Below are positions 32,128 to 39,571 of a DNA stretch of 39,571 bases, in pieces; position 1 is the stretch's first letter; each line of letters opens with the position of its first letter. The notes below the pieces were generated by a model, which did not search any database, was not told the origin of the DNA, and saw only the letters and a list, made by a program, of their open reading frames with translations. Made by a program: the position numbers and the translations under genes. This DNA is from CAYVBN01 sp964538565 (lineage in GTDB: Bacteria; Pseudomonadota; Alphaproteobacteria; Rhizobiales; Xanthobacteraceae). The stretch covers positions 1-39,571 of the forward strand of contig CAZIGW010000006.1 in NCBI GenBank assembly GCA_964538565.1, in the 5' to 3' direction.

Positions 32128-33251
32128 TCGGCCGCGGTCCGAGCCACCATGCCGTCGCGTGACGCCCGCTCCGGAAAGGCCGTCGCGAGCGCCTCGCGGC
32201 TCGCCGCCACCACGCCGCGTTCGGTGACGAGCGCGGTGACGAGGCGCGCTGGCGTGACGTCGAAGGCATAGTTCGCGACCGGCGATCCGTCCGGCACGAT
32301 GCGCACGGTCGCAATATTGCCCTCCGGCGTGCGGCCGGTGATCGCCGCCACCTCCTCGCCGTCGCGTTGCTCGATCGGAATGTGCGCGACACCGTCCTCG
32401 ACCGTGAAATCGATGCTCGGCGACGGGGCCGCGACATAGAACGGCACGGCGTTGTCGTGCGCGGCGAGCGCCTTGAGATAGGTTCCGATCTTGTTGCAGA
32501 CGTCGCCGCGGGCCGTCACCCGGTCGGTGCCGACGATCACGAGATCGACGAGGCCGTGCTGCATCAAGTGGCCGCCGGTATTGTCGGCGATCACCGTGTG
32601 CGGCACGCCGTGCCGGCCGAGCTCCCAGGCGGTGAGCGATGCGCCCTGGTTGCGCGGCCGCGTCTCGTCGACGAAGACATGAACCTTCATGCCGCTGTCG
32701 TGCGCGAGATAGATGGGCGCGGTGGCGGTGCCCCAATCGACGGTGGCGAGCCAGCCGGCGTTGCAATGGGTGAGGATGTTGAGCGGCCCGCCGCCCTTCT
32801 TCCACGCCAGCGCCTCGAACAGCGCAAGCCCATGCCGGCCGATCGCCTGATTGATGGCGACGTCCTCCTCGCAGATCGCGGCGGCCCGGCGATAGGCCGC
32901 GGCGGCGCGGGCCTCGGGCGCAAGCGCGCCCACGGCGGCGCGCATCTCCTCGAGCGCCCAGCGCAGATTGACGGCGGTGGGGCGCGTGGCGAACAGCGTC
33001 TCGCAGGCGCGGTCAAGTCCCTGGTCGGACGGATCGGCCCGCAACGCGAGGCACACCCCGTACGCCGCCGAGGCGCCGATCAGGGGGGCGCCGCGCACCA
33101 CCATGCGCCGGATGGCGTCGGCGGCTTCATCGAGGGTGGTGAGCCGGCGCGTGGCGAAGCGATACGGCAGCAGCGTCTGGTCGATCACGCCGACCGACCA
33201 GCCGTCCGCTTCCAGCCAGATCGTGCGCCAGAGATGCCCGTCGACCTTCAT
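32124..33251 (-). CDS. mtnA: S-methyl-5-thioribose-1-phosphate isomerase
   Basis: The 375-residue enzyme of the methionine salvage pathway converts methylthioribose-1-phosphate to methylthioribulose-1-phosphate. Visible motifs are RMVVRGAPLIGASAAYG, ILTHCNAGWLATVDWGTA (catalytic Cys), FVDETRPRNQGASLTAWEL and VGTDRVTARGDVCNKIGTY (catalytic Asp). Length matches the family. The ATG at 33251 precedes MKVDGHLWRTIWLEADG, with an AAGGAC site. Other salvage genes are not in the window. Upstream it diverges from a degraded gene. Confidence 0.96.
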   Translation of the reverse strand: MKVDGHLWRTIWLEADGWSVGVIDQTLLPYRFATRRLTTLDEAADAIRRMVVRGAPLIGASAAYGVCLALRADPSDQGLDRACETLFATRPTAVNLRWALEEMRAAVGALAPEARAAAAYRRAAAICEEDVAINQAIGRHGLALFEALAWKKGGGPLNILTHCNAGWLATVDWGTATAPIYLAHDSGMKVHVFVDETRPRNQGASLTAWELGRHGVPHTVIADNTGGHLMQHGLVDLVIVGTDRVTARGDVCNKIGTYLKALAAHDNAVPFYVAAPSPSIDFTVEDGVAHIPIEQRDGEEVAAITGRTPEGNIATVRIVPDGSPVANYAFDVTPARLVTALVTERGVVAASREALATAFPERASRDGMVARTAAE

Positions 33252-33447
33252 GGCCTTGTCCTTGCGGCTGTCATACCCCGCTTCGGCGGGCTTACAAAGG
33301 GCCGCCGCCGGGAAACTCGCGCGGCTGCGGGCGAAACGCGCGCGGCGGCGATTGCCGCGAATCGGCCGGCCCGGGCCGCAATTCGGGCCCGGCGAAGTCG
33401 CGAAGGCTGACGATGATACCAGCGGATGACAGCACGAGGGAAATGCC

Positions 33448-33794
33448 ATGAAGCGCATGGCCGGGATTGTCGCGTTTGCACTTCTGTCCGCAGCGTGGCC
33501 GGCGTCGAGCGCGACCGCGAGGCCGATCGTCGACGTCGCTTCGTCCTCGACACCACGGGCTCCACGTCGGTGAAGGACGACGGCCTGCCGGACGACGTGC
33601 GGCGGATGAGCCAGGCCGGGCGCCGCAGCTACGTGGAGCGGCAGATCACCGAACGTCAGTCGCTCGCCCGGCATCTTGCCGAACTGGTGGCCAAGCGCGA
33701 TGCCTTCGCGGCGGATGCGCGCCGAAAGACCGAGAAACCGGCGGGCGACTCCTTCGGTCGGGCGGTCGAGGCGACCCTCAGGACGCAAATTAAG
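33448..33794 (+). pseudogene. Degraded VWA-domain exported protein
   Basis: A signal peptide starts at 33448 (MKRMAGIVAFALLSAAWPASSATA). Its frame reads VDVASSST and stops at codon 42. Inserting one T after 33540 would give VDVAFVLDTTGS, the start of a VWA metal-ion-dependent adhesion motif, so one base has been lost. The frame that follows continues straight from TTGSTSV into a helical tail (DDGLPDDVRRM, ERQITERQSLARHLAELVAKRDAF, EATLRTQIK) without the 150 or more residues a VWA core needs. The tail's own stop is missing too. An intact GAGGGA site six bases before the ATG fits a former gene. Most parsimonious: internal deletion plus frameshift. Confidence 0.7.
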
Positions 33795-33870
33795 CCTCAG
33801 TGCATGTGCGCCTTGCCTCCACGATCCCGATCGTCCAAGTTCCCGCCGGTTTCGACCGGCGGGGGCGCCA

Positions 33871-34725
33871 TTGGCGATCGACTACGAGGCCCAGTACAAC
33901 AACCGGGCGCGGGTGCCCGAGCACGCGGAGATCTTCGCGCGCTGGCAGCGCGAGGCGGCCGAATACCGCGCTGCCTCGTCGGACGCCAAGCGCGCCGAAC
34001 TCGAAATCACTTACGGTCCGGGCCCGCGCCAGATCCTCGACCTGTTCTTCCCCGAAGGCGGCGCGCGCGCGCCGCTCGCGCTGTTCGTGCACGGCGGCTA
34101 TTGGCGCTCGCTTGACCGCTCGACGTTCAGCCACATGGCGGCGGGGCTCAACGCGCATGGGGTCGGCGTGGCGGTCGTGGGCTACGACCTCTGCCCGCAG
34201 GTGACGATCGCCGCCATCATCGAGCAGATCCGCCACGCCTGTCTTTATCTGTGGCTGCGGTTCGGGCGGCGGATCCTGGTCTACGGACACTCGGCCGGCG
34301 GCCACCTCGCGGCCGCGATGCTCGCGACCGAGTGGAAATCGCGCGAGGCGAGCGCCCCGCCCGATCTCGTGCCGGCCGCCTATGCGATTTCCGGTCTGTA
34401 CGATCTGCAGCCGCTCGTCCAACTCAGCATGAACGCGGATCTGCGACTCGACCCCGAGGCGGCCCGCAGCGTGTCGCCGGCGTTCTGGCCCGCTCCCGCG
34501 GGGGCGACGCTCGACGCCATCGTCGGCGAATTCGAATCCGCCGAGTTCCTGCGGCAGAGCCGCCTGATCGCCGAGGCATGGGGCAAGGCGGGCGTGGCGA
34601 CGCGTTACGAGGAGATCGCGGCCGCCAATCATTTCACCGTCATCGATCCCCTCGCCGATCCGGACAGCCAGATGGTCGAGCGGCTCGCGGAGCTGGCGCG
34701 AAGCACCGAGACGATGCAGTTGTGA
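33871..34725 (+). CDS. Alpha/beta hydrolase, kynurenine formamidase-like
   Basis: The 284-residue hydrolase has the oxyanion motif FVHGGYWRSLDRS (HGG type) and nucleophile GHSAGGHLAAAML, and a C-terminal ANHFTVIDPLADP holding the catalytic His. The N-terminal DYEAQYNNRARVPEH is characteristic of the kynurenine formamidase-like group. It could cleave N-formylkynurenine or another amide or ester. No other tryptophan catabolism genes are nearby. The start TTG at 33871 with GGGGG five bases upstream was chosen, since it begins the conserved N-terminus and no ATG fits. Confidence 0.82.
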   Translation: MAIDYEAQYNNRARVPEHAEIFARWQREAAEYRAASSDAKRAELEITYGPGPRQILDLFFPEGGARAPLALFVHGGYWRSLDRSTFSHMAAGLNAHGVGVAVVGYDLCPQVTIAAIIEQIRHACLYLWLRFGRRILVYGHSAGGHLAAAMLATEWKSREASAPPDLVPAAYAISGLYDLQPLVQLSMNADLRLDPEAARSVSPAFWPAPAGATLDAIVGEFESAEFLRQSRLIAEAWGKAGVATRYEEIAAANHFTVIDPLADPDSQMVERLAELARSTETMQL

Positions 34726-34750
34726 GCCTTGCGGCGTGAGCGTCTCGCCC

Positions 34751-34910
34751 CCGATCGGAAAATCGGCGAGCCGCCGACGTCGGATATTTCCGACTTCGGC
34801 ACCAATCACCTGACTGGCTCGGGCAAGAGTGCGGCAACGAGCCGGGCGCCGGGTTGTTCCCGACGAGATTTCTGACCTCTCACCCCGACTCTCGCCCCGC
34901 CGGGGAGAGG
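34751..34910. terminator. Three hairpins in the convergent hydrolase/gcdH gap
   Basis: In the 254-base gap, CCGAT-CGGAAA-ATCGG (34751-34766) is a small hairpin. GCCGACGTCGGA-TATT-TCCGACTTCGGC (34773-34800) is a long stem with 11 of 12 pairs. CTCGCCCC-GCC-GGGGAGAG (34891-34909) is a third, less regular. The second is the best candidate for a bidirectional terminator. None has a long T-run. Confidence 0.5.
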
Positions 34911-34979
34911 GAGCATGCATCGTTGCCGGCAGATCCGGCAATCGGCTCCGCACCGCGAAGGTGCTCCTCGAGCTCCCGA

Positions 34980-36191
34980 TCAGAAGAACGCCTGGATGCC
35001 GGTCTGCGCGCGGCCGAGGATCAGCGCGTGGATGTCGTGCGTGCCCTCGTAGGTATTGACGGTCTCAAGGTTCGACAGCACACGCATGACGTGGAACTCC
35101 TCGGAGATGCCGTTGCCGCCGTGCATGTCGCGCGCCGCGCGCGCGATCTCGAGCGCCTTGCCGCAATTGTTGCGCTTGAGCAGCGAGACGGCCGGCGGCG
35201 CGGCGCGGCCCTCATCGAACAGGCGGCCGAGGCGCAGCGCCGCGTGCAGGCCGAGCGTGATCTCGGTCTGCATGTCGGCGAGCTTCTTCTGCACGAGCTG
35301 GTTGGCGGCGAGCGGACGGCCGAACTGCTTGCGCTCGAGCACGTACTGGCGGGCGCGGTGCCAGCAGAACTCCGCCGCCCCCATGGCGCCCCAGGCAATG
35401 CCGTAGCGCGCGTTGTTGAGGCAGCCGAACGGCCCGGAGAGGCCCCGCGCATCCGGCAGGAGATTGTCCTCGGGCACGACGGCGCCGTCGAGCACGACCT
35501 CGCCGGTGATCGAGGCGCGCAGGCTGAGCTTGCCCTCGATCCTGGGCGTCGAGAATCCGGGCGTGCCGCGCTCCACCAGGAAGCCGCGGATCACGCCGTC
35601 GAGCTTCGCCCAGACGAGCGCGACGTCGGCGACCGGCGCGTTGCTGATCCAGGTCTTGGCGCCGGTGAGCCGATAGCCGTCCGGAACCTTCTCGGCGCGC
35701 GTCACCATCGAGGCGGGATCGGAGCCATGGTCTGGCTCGGTGAGGCCGAAGCAGCCGACGATCTCGCCGCTCGCCAGGCGCGGCAGATACTTGCGCCGCT
35801 GCGCCTCGCTGCCGTAGGCGTGGATCGGGTGCATCACCAGCGAGGACTGCACCGACATCACCGAGCGGTAGCCGGAATCGACCCGCTCGATCTCGCGCGC
35901 GATGAGCCCGTAGGCGACGTAGCCGAGGCCGGCGCCGCCGTATTCCTCCGGGATGGTCGGCCCCAGCATGCCGAGCGCGCCCATCTCGCTGATGATTTCG
36001 CGGTCGAAGCGCTCGTCGCGGTAGGCGGTCAGCACGCGCGGGAACAGCTTCTCCTGCGCATAGGCGCGCGCGCTGTCGCGCACCATGCGCTCGTCCTCGG
36101 CAAGCTCGCCCTCGAGATCGAGCGGGTCTTCCCAGTTGAACGCGGCCGCTTCCCTCGCGGCGTCCGCGCGCGTCTTCGCCGCCTGCGTCAT
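34980..36191 (-). CDS. gcdH: Glutaryl-CoA dehydrogenase
   Basis: The 403-residue flavoprotein oxidatively decarboxylates glutaryl-CoA to crotonyl-CoA. GcdH hallmarks are FNWEDPLDLEGELAEDERM, SGYRSVMSVQSSLVMHPIHAYGS, CFGLTEPDHGSDPASM, and the C-terminal NTYEGTHDIHALILGRAQTGIQAF with the catalytic Glu in TYEGTHD. It has the standard acyl-CoA dehydrogenase fold. It acts at the end of lysine, tryptophan and anaerobic aromatic degradation. The start ATG at 36191 lies 95 bases from the end of the upstream dehydrogenase gene on the same strand, with a hairpin in between. Confidence 0.95.
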   Translation of the reverse strand: MTQAAKTRADAAREAAAFNWEDPLDLEGELAEDERMVRDSARAYAQEKLFPRVLTAYRDERFDREIISEMGALGMLGPTIPEEYGGAGLGYVAYGLIAREIERVDSGYRSVMSVQSSLVMHPIHAYGSEAQRRKYLPRLASGEIVGCFGLTEPDHGSDPASMVTRAEKVPDGYRLTGAKTWISNAPVADVALVWAKLDGVIRGFLVERGTPGFSTPRIEGKLSLRASITGEVVLDGAVVPEDNLLPDARGLSGPFGCLNNARYGIAWGAMGAAEFCWHRARQYVLERKQFGRPLAANQLVQKKLADMQTEITLGLHAALRLGRLFDEGRAAPPAVSLLKRNNCGKALEIARAARDMHGGNGISEEFHVMRVLSNLETVNTYEGTHDIHALILGRAQTGIQAFF

Positions 36192-36221
36192 GTGGCTCCC
36201 CGATCACGATGTTCATCTTTG

Positions 36222-36242
36222 GCCGGGCAGCCCATGCCCGGC
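36222..36242. terminator. Hairpin between paaH-like gene and gcdH
   Basis: GCCGGGCA-GCCCA-TGCCCGGC forms a perfect 8-bp stem with a 5-base loop. It lies 45 bases past the stop codon of the 3-hydroxyacyl-CoA dehydrogenase on the minus strand and before gcdH, so it may end or attenuate read-through. No T-run follows. Confidence 0.45.
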
Positions 36243-36286
36243 AGACGTCGCAGTATACAGTCTCGGGGGCGCGTCCCGGCAGGACT

Positions 36287-37867
36287 TCAGGCGGCGTGCG
36301 GGGCGAGCGGCTGCGCCAGCAGCGCGCGGCGGCGCAGCAGCGGCGGGATGCGCCAGCGCGGATCGCCGGTCACGCGAAAGAGGTGCTGCATGATATCGAC
36401 GATCACGCGCGGACCGATGCGGTCGCCCAGGGCCAGCGGACCGGCCGGCTGCCCGAGCGCCATCGTGACCGCGCGGTCGATGTCGGCCGGCTCGGCCGCG
36501 TGCCGCTCGGCGAGCGTCGCGCCGACCGCGACCGTCATGGCGGCGAGCCGCTGGGCGATGAATCCCGGGCTGTCCTCGATCACGGTGACGCTGCGCCCGG
36601 CCTTGAGAAAGCCGGCGTGCACGGCGGCGAGCGCGTCCGGGTCGGTGACCGGCGTCGGCATCAGCACGACGTGGCGATCGAGCGCAAACAGTGCATCGAC
36701 GGCGACGACGCGGCGCGGGTCCATCTTCTCGTCGGTGGCCGCCTGGGTGGCGTCGAGGCCGAGCGGGGTGAGGAGCTGCACCGCGTAATTCGGCGTGTTC
36801 GGGCCGGCGGCGAGATCGATCGCGCCGCTGAGTGCCGTCGCCACCTTGGCGGCGAGTTGCGGGCGCGCGCCGCTCACCCAGATCGGGCGACGCGGGTCGG
36901 CGGGCGGCGGATCGGGTTCGGGCAGGACCGCCTGTCCGTTCTCGTAGCGGTAGAACCCGCGCCCGCTCTTGCGGCCGAGCAGGCCGGCCGAGATGCGCGC
37001 GGCGACGAGCGGCGACGGGCGCAGGCGCGGCTCGGCGAAGAACTGATGAAAGAGATGCTGCTGCGTCGCAGCCGCGGTATCGAGGCCCTGCATGTCGAGA
37101 ATCTCAAACGGGCCGGCGCGGAAGCCGAGGCTGTTGCGCACCACGGCGTCGATCACATGCGGCGGCGCCACGCCCTCTTCGAGGATGCGCAGGGCCTCGC
37201 CGAACAGCGCGCTCGCCGCGACGTTGACGACGAACCCCGGCGTATCCTCGACCACGATCGGCGTGTGGCCGAGCCGGCCGACGATGTCGACGAGGCGCGC
37301 CATGGTGGCGGGCGCGGTGCGCGGCGCGCGCACGACCTCGACGAGGCGGGTGAGCGGGACCGGGTTGAAGAAATGCAGCCCGGCGATGCGCTCCGGCCGC
37401 GCGCAGGAGGCGGCGACCGCCGCGACCGAAAGCGAAGCCGTGTTGGTGGCGAGCACCGCGCGCTCCTGCGCCACAGGCTCGATCATGGCGAACAGGCGCC
37501 GCTTGATCTCGAGGTCGTCGACCACCGCCTCGATGATGAGATCGGCTCCGCCGACGTCCTCGATCCGCGGCACGCCCTTGACGCGCGCGATGGCGTTTTC
37601 GGCGACGGCGGGCGCGATCCTGCCGCGCTCGACGGCGCGGCGGAAGATGCTGCCGATCGAATGCACCGCCTGCTCGACCGCGGTCGGATTGGCGTCGAAC
37701 AGGAGCACCGCCTGCCCGGCGGCAGCCGCCACCTGGGCAATGCCGCACCCCATCGTGCCGGCGCCGATCACCCCGATGGTGACGCGCTCGGCCGCGGAGC
37801 GCGCGGCGGCTCCGGGAGACGCTGCGCCGGCGCGTTCGGCGATCCTCGCCGCGGTGGGAGTCGTCAT
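36287..37867 (-). CDS. paaH: 3-hydroxyacyl-CoA dehydrogenase, PaaH type with two C-terminal domains
   Basis: The 526-residue enzyme starts with a Rossmann domain (TIGVIGAGTMGCGIAQVAAAAG near residue 30), the catalytic LHFFNPVPLTRLVEVV with its His, and VVEDTPGFVVN. Two consecutive 3-hydroxyacyl-CoA dehydrogenase C-terminal domains follow: one at VNVAASALFGEALRILEEGVAPP...GRGFYRYENGQ and one at IEDSPGFIAQRLAAMTVAVG. This double arrangement with this length matches the PaaH/PaaC family, which oxidises 3-hydroxyadipyl-CoA to 3-oxoadipyl-CoA. Its product is the substrate of the thiolase at the left edge, though the genes are 36 kb apart. The ATG at 37867 follows unconserved upstream sequence that is also open. 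The exact substrate is inferred. Confidence 0.85.
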   Translation of the reverse strand: MTTPTAARIAERAGAASPGAAARSAAERVTIGVIGAGTMGCGIAQVAAAAGQAVLLFDANPTAVEQAVHSIGSIFRRAVERGRIAPAVAENAIARVKGVPRIEDVGGADLIIEAVVDDLEIKRRLFAMIEPVAQERAVLATNTASLSVAAVAASCARPERIAGLHFFNPVPLTRLVEVVRAPRTAPATMARLVDIVGRLGHTPIVVEDTPGFVVNVAASALFGEALRILEEGVAPPHVIDAVVRNSLGFRAGPFEILDMQGLDTAAATQQHLFHQFFAEPRLRPSPLVAARISAGLLGRKSGRGFYRYENGQAVLPEPDPPPADPRRPIWVSGARPQLAAKVATALSGAIDLAAGPNTPNYAVQLLTPLGLDATQAATDEKMDPRRVVAVDALFALDRHVVLMPTPVTDPDALAAVHAGFLKAGRSVTVIEDSPGFIAQRLAAMTVAVGATLAERHAAEPADIDRAVTMALGQPAGPLALGDRIGPRVIVDIMQHLFRVTGDPRWRIPPLLRRRALLAQPLAPHAA

Positions 37868-38131
37868 CGCCTCGCCTGGTCCCCGATCCTGCGCCACGGG
37901 CGGCGGCCCCCGCGCGGCACTGCCCTGCCGCCCTCGCGGCCGGGGCTTGCCGTCGAGATCCGCCGGCGCGTCCATTTCCCCCGTGCCTTGTTAACTGATT
38001 CGATGCGCGCCGCGGTACGCCGCCGAGGCGGTTCCTGTGGGTTCCGGGCGGCCGGGAACGACGCCCCGACCTCAGGGGGGACGCGGAGCGCCGTTGCCGC
38101 CCCGCGCCCGATCGGGTAATGACGAGGCAAC
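37868..38131. other. Intergenic region between the dehydrogenase and tRNA-Arg
   Basis: The 264 bases hold no gene I can support. The sequence is GC-rich with a single AT-richer patch (GTTAACTGATTCGATG, about 37990-38005), which probably contributes to the promoters of the leftward dehydrogenase gene and the rightward tRNA. Confidence 0.4.
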
Positions 38132-38208
38132 GCGCCCGTAGCTCAGCTGGATAGAGCGTTGCCCTCCGAAGGCAAAGGTCACAAGTTCGAATCTTGTCGG
38201 GCGCGCCA
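38132..38208 (+). tRNA. tRNA-Arg (anticodon CCG)
   Basis: A complete 77-base tRNA with CCA encoded at 38206-38208. The acceptor stem pairs GCGCCCG with CGGGCGC, the D-arm is GCTCAGCTGGATAGAGC, the anticodon loop CTCCGAA gives CCG, and the T-arm is ACAAGTTCGAATCTTGT. It decodes CGG. Its 3' half is the likely attachment site of the adjoining recombinase element. Confidence 0.97.
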
Positions 38209-39571
38209 TTTCGGTACAGAACTCTGAACGCCGAACGCCGCCGATTTCCCGCTTGAAGCGGCGACGAGCGTTCGCAGCAATTCCGACTTCGATCCCATGA
38301 TACGGACTTCCTTGTCGGCGACCTCAACGCGCTGAGCCAGCGCGCGCAGGTGGTCGCGTCGGTAGCCGCCGCCTTCCAGCCGCATGCGCTGGCGAGCCGT
38401 GCGGGCGAAGGTTTCGACCATATCGGGGCTGATCGCCTGGCTGCCGGCATGGTCGAGCGCGGCCTGCACGCGTTCGGCGTCGGCCTTCGCCTGATCGCGG
38501 ATGGCCTTGAGGCCAGCGATTCGTTCTTTCAGGGAACCGTCGCTCAGATCGGCAATGCCGAACTCGATGGCCTCACAGAGCCGGTTGAGCCGCTGCTCGG
38601 TTTCGGTGATCCGCTTGTTGAGTTCGGCAAGATGCTCGCGTCGACGCTCGGCGCGCTCCTGGCGGCGATCGAGGACGCTGGCGAGGACGGTTTCCAACCG
38701 CTCGGGCTGAAGCAGGCGCGTCTCTAGATGGCTCGCTACCAGTTGGTCGAGCCTATCCATCGGGATCGAGCGGCCCTCGCAACCCGTCCTGCCCTGCCGG
38801 GCCTTCGTCGAGCAGGTATAGTAGCGATATATGCCGCCCGCGCTGCCCTTGCCGGTCCTGAGCGTCATCGCGCCTCCACATTTGGCGCAGAAGCAGATGC
38901 CGGTAAGGAGGGTGGGGCCACTGGAGACACGCGCCGGCGTCATCCTGGGATCGCGGGCCTTGAGGCGGGCCTGCACCGCTTCAAAGGTCTTACGGTCGAT
39001 GAGCGGCGGGCAGGCCATAATCGCCACCTCGCTCTCGGGCTTCTTCTCCCGGTCCTTGTGCGAGCGCGTGTTGAACCTGTGCTCGCCGATATAGGTCGTG
39101 CGGGTCAGGATGGTGTGGATCTGTGCGAGCCCCCATCGGCCACCGTCGCGGGTGAAGATACGGCGTTCGTTGAGGTGGCAGGTGATGGCCTTGACGCCCA
39201 TCGGGCCGGTGGTGCCATCGCCCTCGAGGAATAGCCGGTAGATCAGCCGCACGGTATCAGCGTGCAGTGGGTCGATTTCCAGCTTCTTCTTGGTCTTCGC
39301 TCCCCGCTGCTCGGCGGCGACGATCCGATAGCCGATCGGCGGCCTTGCGCCGTTCCAGAAGCCTTGCCGGGCGTTCTCGTTCATCGCGCGCAGGACGTGC
39401 TTGGCGTTCTCCTTGGACTGGTACTCGTCGAATAGCGCCATGATTTGGCGCATCATGACGTGCATAGGATCGTCACCCATCTCCTGGGTGATGGAAACAA
39501 GCTTCACGCCGTTTTTGGCCAGCTTCCTGACATAGAACTCCAGCTCGAAGTGATCGCGGAAGAAGCGCGAG
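38179..39571 (-). CDS. Large serine recombinase, N-terminus beyond the window edge
   Basis: At least 463 residues remain. The end of the resolvase catalytic domain is visible (FFRDHFELEFYVRKLAKNGVKLVSITQEM, about 39570-39480; MRQIMALFDEYQSKENAKHV). The recombinase domain follows with GFWNGARPPIGYRIV, then a zinc ribbon (CFCAKCGGAMTLRTGKG, YRYYTCSTK, GRTGC), then a coiled coil (about 38550-38720). The catalytic Ser is outside the window to the right. It cuts and rejoins DNA to integrate or excise an element. The last nine codons (WRARQDSNL) and the stop read the tRNA-Arg 3' half in antisense, so the element joins the chromosome there. Confidence 0.9.
   Translation of the reverse strand, partial: SRFFRDHFELEFYVRKLAKNGVKLVSITQEMGDDPMHVMMRQIMALFDEYQSKENAKHVLRAMNENARQGFWNGARPPIGYRIVAAEQRGAKTKKKLEIDPLHADTVRLIYRLFLEGDGTTGPMGVKAITCHLNERRIFTRDGGRWGLAQIHTILTRTTYIGEHRFNTRSHKDREKKPESEVAIMACPPLIDRKTFEAVQARLKARDPRMTPARVSSGPTLLTGICFCAKCGGAMTLRTGKGSAGGIYRYYTCSTKARQGRTGCEGRSIPMDRLDQLVASHLETRLLQPERLETVLASVLDRRQERAERRREHLAELNKRITETEQRLNRLCEAIEFGIADLSDGSLKERIAGLKAIRDQAKADAERVQAALDHAGSQAISPDMVETFARTARQRMRLEGGGYRRDHLRALAQRVEVADKEVRIMGSKSELLRTLVAASSGKSAAFGVQSSVPKWRARQDSNL

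Noticed and set aside
38179..38220. WRARQDSNL as a conserved protein motif
   Set aside because: It is a translation of the antisense strand of the tRNA 3' half, which recurs at the ends of many misread or integrated ORFs. It is not a protein domain.

Overview
The window is GC-rich bacterial chromosome with dense coding on both strands. The gene set points to an alphaproteobacterium of the order Hyphomicrobiales (Bradyrhizobium/Rhodopseudomonas/Rhodoplanes-like). The evidence is a RegB/RegA (ActS/ActR) redox pair, MmcB, GlnD close to MutS, an HWE/HisKA_2-type kinase, an intracellular PHB depolymerase, a CtrA-type TTAA-N7-TTAA box, and short palindromic repeats with a GGTATCCACTT core that I associate with this order. 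The species cannot be named from the sequence alone.

Region 1 (1-8646) is an aromatic-catabolism block. A leftward operon encodes the two subunits of a 3-oxoadipate CoA-transferase of the CatI/CatJ (glutaconate CoA-transferase) type and the start of 3-oxoadipyl-CoA thiolase, which are the last steps of the beta-ketoadipate pathway. It is divergent from a PcaR/PcaU/PobR-type IclR regulator. The shared promoter region carries two TGTGCG-N5-CG(C/A)ACA sites that resemble the known PcaR operator. Rightward from the regulator follow a 4-hydroxybenzoyl-CoA thioesterase-like gene, two tandem paralogous TAXI-family TRAP binding proteins, one fused TRAP permease, and an amidohydrolase that lacks the first metal-ligand histidine. 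Together they look like uptake and processing of an aromatic or carboxylic acid that feeds 3-oxoadipate.

Region 2 (8725-23309) is mostly housekeeping: mutS, a membrane protein, an OsmC-family protein, glnD, a small exported protein, a GAF/HisKA_2 sensor kinase, DUF6494, pirin, an atypical lactate/malate dehydrogenase-like protein, DUF2630, a tiny acidic ORF, and a class A penicillin-binding protein preceded by a perfect CtrA-type box.

Region 3 (23343-32127) contains a YgjP/M48-like metallopeptidase, phaZ with a fused helix-hairpin-helix tail, an ABC-2 exporter (ATPase and permease), the regB-regA pair with a tandem palindromic repeat between the genes, an exported NHL beta-propeller protein, and mmcB, whose start overlaps the end of mtnA.

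Region 4 (32124-39571) contains mtnA, a decayed VWA-domain gene (one-base frameshift plus loss of its centre), a kynurenine-formamidase-like hydrolase, glutaryl-CoA dehydrogenase, a two-domain 3-hydroxyacyl-CoA dehydrogenase of PaaH type, and tRNA-Arg(CCG). A large serine recombinase follows, and its last nine codons are the antisense of the tRNA 3' half. This marks the probable left end of an integrated element that continues beyond the right edge.
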